10,270 nucleotides of DNA from an uncultured Flavobacteriales bacterium (GTDB lineage: Bacteria; Bacteroidota; Bacteroidia; Flavobacteriales_D; Crocinitomicaceae): NCBI GenBank assembly GCA_903899795.1, contig CAIUKX010000220.1, positions 1 through 10,270 on the forward strand, given 5' to 3'. Below, in pieces: positions 6,785 to 10,270 of this stretch. A model generated the notes under the pieces. It made no database searches. It had not been told where the DNA came from and worked only from the letters and a program-made list of their open reading frames with translations. Position numbers and translations under genes: made by a program. Within the stretch, counting starts at the first letter, position 1, and the number at the start of each line of letters is the position of its first letter.

Positions 6785-7626
6785 ATGAAAACGATACTTG
6801 TCCCCACAGATTATTCAGCAGCTGCAGATAACGCGATCGAATATGCTGCTCACCTCTCACAAGAGATGCATGCAAGCATAGTATTATTACATGTGTTTCA
6901 CATGCCATTAATTGATCCTTTAGTTACCAGTTACGTCATTACGTATGATGATGTAGAAAAATGCATGAAAAAAAGCTGAAAAACATAGCGTATACGATAG
7001 AAAAAAAATTCCATATTAGGGTGCAGTATACTGCAAAAATGGGTCTAGCCATTGATGAAATCATCAAAGAAGAAGCTAAGGCAGATTTAATAATTATGGG
7101 AATGAGAGGAGCAGGGCCTATCCGTGAAGCCTTATTTGGGAGTATTACAACCGATATGATGCGAAAAACGCACAAACCCCTGCTCATTATTCCTCAAAAT
7201 GCAGAATACCATGGTTTCAAACATATTGTATTTGCCTGCGATTTCGATTCAAAAACCGATTTACAAACGCTGGATTATTTAAAAGAATTGGTGACGTTAT
7301 TCCATTCAAAATTATTCGTGGTTAATGTAATCAAAAGAAATGAATTGTTGCCTTTACACAGAGCTTCTACCGGTGCAAAACTGGAACGTAAATTAAACGA
7401 TATAGAACATTCTTATTCATTTTTGGAAAACGACGATTTAATCAAAGAAGTGAATGATTTTGCTCATATCCACGATGCGGATTTGATCACAATTATCCCC
7501 CATAAGCATAACATAATTGAGCGTTTATTCATTAAGACCTATAGCAAAAAAATGGCTTTTCACACAGATTTACCTTTATTAGCTTTACCTGACCCACATG
7601 ATAAAGTGGAATTGCATGCTTTCTAA
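6785..7626 (+). CDS. Tandem universal stress protein (UspA family), frame broken at an A7 run
   Basis: Universal stress proteins bind ATP or related ligands and help survival under stress. Read as one gene with one extra base, the product is 280 residues, the normal size of two-domain Usp proteins in this phylum. Domain 1 begins with MKTILVPTDYSAAADNAIEYA (Asp9 is the usual ATP contact) and holds the nucleotide motif G-x2-G-x9-G-S in GMRGAGPIREALFGS (about residues 106-120). Domain 2 starts at FKHIVFACDFDSKTDL and lacks that glycine motif. As written, the ATG frame stops at 6977-6979 after 64 residues, whereas the rest continues in the -1 frame from the A-run at 6968-6974; eight A instead of seven would restore KCMKKKLKNIAYTIEKKF. 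An internal ATG at 6961 opens the second frame but would lack strand 1 and Asp9. It may be a sequencing indel, a true pseudogene, or slippage. A strong terminator follows. Confidence 0.85.
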
Positions 7627-7650
7627 AGGAAGTAACGTCGACTATTTTGA

Positions 7651-7680
7651 AACTGTTCATATTGTATGGACAGTTTTTTT
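7651..7680 (+). terminator. Intrinsic terminator between the Usp gene and the convergent membrane-protein gene
   Basis: AACTGTTCATA (7651-7661) pairs with TATGGACAGTT (7665-7675) as an 11-bp stem with one G-T wobble and a TTG triloop, followed by five further T to 7680. It lies 24 bp after the Usp stop and 3 bp before the end of the opposite-strand gene, so it serves the plus-strand gene. On the minus strand the tail is less T-rich, so any bidirectional action is weaker. Confidence 0.88.
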
Positions 7681-7683
7681 AAT

Positions 7684-8349
7684 TTATAGGATAGAAGTTC
7701 TTAATAAAAGTAGTTGTCTTGCGGCTTCTTTTGCCTCTGGAATCCAATCAGGACTTTCGATAATTCCTTGTAATTCTTCTGAAGGTGTGATTTTATGAAG
7801 TTGCATAAGCTCCTGAATTTTTGTTTCGTCGAGCGGTAATTCTGCGTCAATTGATATTGATTTGAGTTTATTAAATTTTACAAAATAAAGATCTAAAGTT
7901 ACCCCTTCCAGGAGGAAAATCAGACTGGCTATCACATTGGGAATCGGTTCACAAAATTGAAAAAATACCTGACCATCAGTGCGTCCGCAAAAATCACATT
8001 TAAACCACCAATAGAGGTAATTGACAATACTTACATGCAGCAAATAAAACAAACTATAGAAAAGTAAGGCCGTTTTTTTGTTCATATAATTGTATTTGAG
8101 ATACCGCAACAAAAAAATGACCACCAATAGAAATAGTCCACAAAGTATAATCAGAACTAATGTGACTAATTTTTGATACGGTTCAGAATTCATAAAAATC
8201 AAACAGAACATTTCGATGATCCCACATATACAAGCACTTATAAGTGGTGGTGCAATTAGGAAAAGTGAAAAAATGGACAAGCTTGCAAATAACAAACCTG
8301 TATAGAATCCTTTGAATCGAGTAATGTGATTAACAATTTTTTGTTTCAT
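7684..8349 (-). CDS. Multi-pass membrane protein of unknown function with cytosolic C-terminal tail
   Basis: Not recognised as a named family. The 221-residue product has about five hydrophobic segments (near 15-33, 36-53, 61-82, 93-114 and 137-157), with basic residues before the first. Between the fourth and fifth segments is a short loop with CDFCG (Cys118, Cys121) and a further Cys133, which could form a disulfide or metal site. The soluble tail (about 160-221) contains SPDWIPEAKEAARQLLLLR, similar to the 'YxPEAxEAAxxxL' motif that ends many Bacteroidota membrane or stress proteins; this is a resemblance from memory, with no function attached. It follows the 109-residue membrane protein gene by 46 bp in the same direction, so the two are probably co-transcribed. 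It converges on the Usp gene, with the Usp terminator between them. The frame is sound; the role is unknown. Confidence 0.78.
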   Translation of the reverse strand: MKQKIVNHITRFKGFYTGLLFASLSIFSLFLIAPPLISACICGIIEMFCLIFMNSEPYQKLVTLVLIILCGLFLLVVIFLLRYLKYNYMNKKTALLFYSLFYLLHVSIVNYLYWWFKCDFCGRTDGQVFFQFCEPIPNVIASLIFLLEGVTLDLYFVKFNKLKSISIDAELPLDETKIQELMQLHKITPSEELQGIIESPDWIPEAKEAARQLLLLRTSIL

Positions 8350-8395
8350 TCTGGTATTTAACTGGTTGGGTTAGGATGATGAAATGATGACCAAT

Positions 8396-8725
8396 CTACA
8401 CCTTCGCTTTTCCCATAAAATGTACACCTAAATTGATGCTCATGAGCGAAAAACCAACAAAGAAAACGATCAGTAAAATCTTAGTTGTTGCGTTCATCTT
8501 GCTTCCACGGAACAATAAATAACCGATCAGCAAATTCAGTAAAGCCCATACTACATTAACCAGTGGAGAAGAAAGTCCGACTCCCGGAGGATTTGAAAAT
8601 GGAGAAGGAAAAGGATCACCTGAAACACCGTTTACAAAGTGCGGAATAAAATTAGCAATAAACGCACCCGAGAAGAATGCCGCGATGTAATGATACCATT
8701 TGAGAGGACTAGCTGTATTTTCCAT
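8396..8725 (-). CDS. Small membrane protein of unknown function (three hydrophobic segments)
   Basis: A 109-residue hydrophobic protein with no function that can be assigned. Three probable membrane helices lie near residues 11-29, 54-74 and 82-104. The loop between the first two is unusually Pro/Gly/Ser-rich (GDPFPSPFSNPPGVGLSSP, about 36-54), and the C-terminus is short and basic. The start ATG at 8725 is preceded by A/T-rich sequence with a weak TATATTCG box (8748-8755, minus strand) and no convincing -33 element. It is the first gene of a probable two-gene minus-strand unit with the larger membrane protein 46 bp downstream. Divergent upstream lies the tRNA-Leu promoter. The compact, regular hydrophobic pattern and complete frame make it a credible gene. 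Confidence 0.75.
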   Translation of the reverse strand: MENTASPLKWYHYIAAFFSGAFIANFIPHFVNGVSGDPFPSPFSNPPGVGLSSPLVNVVWALLNLLIGYLLFRGSKMNATTKILLIVFFVGFSLMSINLGVHFMGKAKV

Positions 8726-8878
8726 GACTGAATTTTTTTAGTTTATACGAATATATAAATTGAATCAATAGAGTGTTGAAAATGTTTGAATTAAAATTCT
8801 TTTCACTTATTTCTAGCTGAAATGGTAAGAATATTTCAAAAAAAATGACATCATTCAGAAAAAAAACAAAGGATTAAC

Positions 8879-8907
8879 TTGCAATTTAAATTAAAACTAT
8901 ACCTTTG
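8879..8907 (+). promoter_or_regulatory. Strong Bacteroidota-type promoter of tRNA-Leu
   Basis: TTG at 8879-8881, an 18-bp A/T-rich spacer, and TACCTTTG at 8900-8907, an exact match to the TTG/TAnnTTTG pattern of the primary sigma factor in this phylum. The start point would fall about 25-30 bp before the mature tRNA at 8943. This is the best promoter in the window and the main reason for assigning the phylum from regulatory signals. Confidence 0.8.
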
Positions 8908-8942
8908 CACTCGCTTATCTAGTCGAGGTAAGTTTGTAAAAT

Positions 8943-9024
8943 GCCCAGGTGGCGGAATTGGTAGACGCGCTGGATTCAAAATCCAGTTCCGCAAGGAGTG
9001 AGGGTTCGATTCCCTCCCTGGGTA
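8943..9024 (+). tRNA. tRNA-Leu, anticodon CAA
   Basis: Decodes UUG leucine codons. The acceptor stem GCCCAGG pairs with CCTGGGT (9017-9023), with a G-U first pair and A9024 as the discriminator. The D-loop contains GGTAGAC; the anticodon stem CTGGA/TCCAG encloses TTCAAAA, giving anticodon CAA at 8977-8979. A long variable arm (8987-8999, stem TCC/GGA) marks a class II tRNA, and the T-arm is GAGGG-TTCGATT-CCCTC. CCA is not fully encoded: the genome reads ACA after the stem. The gene stands alone between its own promoter and terminator, and it borders a more A+T-rich stretch on its 3' side. Confidence 0.97.
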
Positions 9025-9025
9025 C

Positions 9026-9074
9026 AAAGGGTTGAAAATAAAGAGGTTACACTCGATTTTTCAACCCTTTTTTT
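9026..9074 (+). terminator. Intrinsic terminator of tRNA-Leu
   Basis: AAAGGGTTGAAAA (9026-9038) is perfectly complementary to TTTTCAACCCTTT (9058-9070), enclosing a 19-base loop, and four more T follow. It begins 2 bases after the tRNA discriminator, so the primary transcript is a single tRNA unit. From here to 9192 no further complete gene or strong signal is seen on either strand. Confidence 0.85.
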
Positions 9075-9192
9075 GTGCTTTATTGTTTGGTAAAAAGATG
9101 AGGTGTGCGATATTGGTGTGCGGAAATTAGGTTTTTAGTTTGTTAATTATGGATTTCTTTTACAGCACGACAACCAATCCGCCACCAGACCA

Positions 9193-9798
9193 TTATTTGG
9201 TTCTATTAATTATCTCTTGAGACTTCAATCTGTTATATTCAGTTAGTTTTTTAACTAAACTTTTTACACCATTTCTATCAAAGATTTCTGTAATTCTTTG
9301 TTCATCATATAGTTTTTCTGACAGTGTGCAACAAATTTTTTCTGCTAACTCAATTATTTCCAATAATTCATCATAATATAGCCCAACTCCATGAACATCA
9401 TTCTGGGGAGTTTTATCTGAATGAGCATAATGTTCATCTCTCAATTCATGAAGTTTTGATATGCTTTTTTTGACTTTTTCTGAATTAATTTGATTTTCAA
9501 AATCAGCTATTTGCTCTTTTGAAATTTTTGTTTTTACACTCTGATAACCATGTTTTACAATATTAATTACTTTATGAAGATTATAATAGTCACCATCTCT
9601 TCCAAATATTTTAGATGTTTCTATTATAGCAAGAATATAAAGTGAAACTTGTGTTCTCATAAGAAATTTACTTCTTCGAATTGTTAAATGTTCTTCAGTT
9701 GTATCAGAACAAATCAATGATTTACTATCATATACATGTTGCCTAGCTAATTGTAAGATATTAAACATATTTGGTAATCTTTCTTGTATAGTTTTCAT
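9193..9798 (-). CDS. HEPN-domain protein, AbiU2-like
   Basis: An all-helical 201-residue protein. The region KLHELRDEHYAHSDKT (about 115-130) resembles the RNase-type HEPN signature R-x(4-6)-H: Arg120 and His126 are five residues apart, followed by Ser-Asp as in AbiU2-like HEPN proteins (LR-x-x-x-x-AHSD pattern). HEPN proteins are commonly ribonucleases in toxin-antitoxin, abortive-infection and other antiviral systems, so a defence or toxin role is likely by family, not shown here. The N-terminal half (RSKFLMRTQVSLYILAII, 42-59) fits the first long helices of such domains. No signal peptide or membrane segment is present. The gene is distinctly A+T-rich compared with the genes to its left and lies just beyond tRNA-Leu, both suggesting acquisition. 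No MNT-type nucleotidyltransferase or other antitoxin partner is directly adjacent; the neighbour at 9907 is divergent and unrecognised. Confidence 0.8.
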   Translation of the reverse strand: MKTIQERLPNMFNILQLARQHVYDSKSLICSDTTEEHLTIRRSKFLMRTQVSLYILAIIETSKIFGRDGDYYNLHKVINIVKHGYQSVKTKISKEQIADFENQINSEKVKKSISKLHELRDEHYAHSDKTPQNDVHGVGLYYDELLEIIELAEKICCTLSEKLYDEQRITEIFDRNGVKSLVKKLTEYNRLKSQEIINRTK

Positions 9799-9906
9799 CG
9801 CAAAAAGTTTATTTTTATTAAATGTATAATTTAAATTGGAAGAGAAAGGAAACAGTTTTCATTGTTTGAAGTTATATTATTAAAGATCATACAAAAAAAT
9901 GAAGTT

Positions 9907-10270
9907 ATGAAAGTACAACGTTTAGAGGGAATTCCTAACACGGGCATTATGAAGCCTTATAAAAAAGGTTCAAATATTGAATTTGATTCTGTATTAATAA
10001 AAAAAGGTAGGTACATTTACAATGATACATCACACCCTTTGCGTGGAAATGATGAATTCTACTATCAACGAAATTATTGTCTCGAAAGTGATGGAAAAAT
10101 AGTTTACTGGCTTGATACATTTGGAAATAAAAGTAATAACATTGGTTTGCACATTGGCTTTACTTGGAAACAGCATCAGAAATTCCTTTTGATGCAAAAT
10201 ATGCACTGGTTACAAAAGGAAGATAACATAAGGTTTATTGTCAATATATTATTCTTAATTATTGGCGTAA
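9907..10270 (+). CDS. Unrecognised protein, 3' end cut by window edge
   Basis: An ATG at 9907 opens a frame that runs without a stop to the window end (121 codons plus one base). The visible protein starts MKVQRLEGIPNTGIMKPYKKG, is rich in aromatic residues (YIYND, EFYYQRNYC, IVYWLDTFG, HIGFTWKQHQKF), and finishes in a hydrophobic stretch FIVNILFLIIGV that looks like the beginning of a membrane helix. I do not recognise the family. It is divergent from the HEPN gene across a 108-bp A/T-rich spacer that holds no convincing promoter or hairpin; base composition is similarly A+T-rich. Codon choice and the uninterrupted frame support a real gene, but the start is not verified by any ribosome-binding site. 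Confidence 0.6.
   Translation, partial: MKVQRLEGIPNTGIMKPYKKGSNIEFDSVLIKKGRYIYNDTSHPLRGNDEFYYQRNYCLESDGKIVYWLDTFGNKSNNIGLHIGFTWKQHQKFLLMQNMHWLQKEDNIRFIVNILFLIIGV

Noticed and set aside
6968..6976. Classical -1 programmed ribosomal frameshift heptamer (A AAA AAG) in the universal stress gene
   Set aside because: The G falls in the second position of the zero-frame codon AGC, so the standard XXXYYYZ phase is not met. Slippage on the A-run remains possible but not the canonical dnaX-type signal.
9000..9024. Attachment-site duplication of the tRNA-Leu 3' end
   Set aside because: No second copy of the T-arm/acceptor sequence is present to the right within the window and no integrase is visible, so an att site cannot be claimed.

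Overview
The window looks like a chromosomal segment from a member of the Bacteroidota, probably a Flavobacteriales-type organism. The evidence is moderate-to-low GC, a lack of clear Shine-Dalgarno sequences, several TAnnTTTG-type -7 boxes (the best lies in front of a tRNA gene), and gene families typical of the phylum: a large AsmA-like protein, a TPR/SpoIIE phosphatase with the 'DSITYAERIQQAIL' linker, and a tandem-domain universal stress protein. The genus cannot be fixed from the sequence.

Layout. 1-624 (minus) is the N-terminal two thirds of a tRNA-dihydrouridine synthase (dusB-like), running off the left edge. Divergent from it, 786-1199 is a small exported LTxxQ-motif protein followed by a clear intrinsic terminator. 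1299-1835 encodes a Y1/HUH transposase of the REP-associated (RAYT) type. Its stop codon is 3 bp from a perfect 54-bp palindrome (1839-1892) with GTAG/CTAC tetranucleotides inside the arms, and that palindrome ends 3 bp before the stop codon of the convergent AsmA-family gene (1896-4562, minus). Divergent from AsmA is a 617-residue TPR-membrane-SpoIIE phosphatase (4797-6650), then a tandem universal stress protein (6785-7626) whose reading frame is broken at a run of seven A residues. A strong hairpin terminator separates it from two convergent minus-strand membrane-protein genes of unknown function (8396-8725, then 7684-8349), probably one operon. A tRNA-Leu(CAA) with a well-matched promoter and its own terminator lies at 8943-9024. 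Beyond it the DNA is more A+T-rich and holds a HEPN/AbiU2-like gene (9193-9798, minus) and an unrecognised gene cut by the right edge (9907-10270).

Functionally, most of the window is housekeeping or envelope/stress related: tRNA modification, outer-membrane homeostasis, and signalling by a PP2C phosphatase. The accessory-looking parts are the RAYT plus palindrome, which resembles a transposase with its REP-type substrate, and the HEPN-domain gene downstream of tRNA-Leu, which is a plausible defence or toxin-type gene at a possible island boundary. No CRISPR array, rRNA, integrase or complete insertion sequence is visible. No intergenic stretch exceeds 300 bp; the longest are 4563-4796 and 8726-8942, both described through their promoter features.
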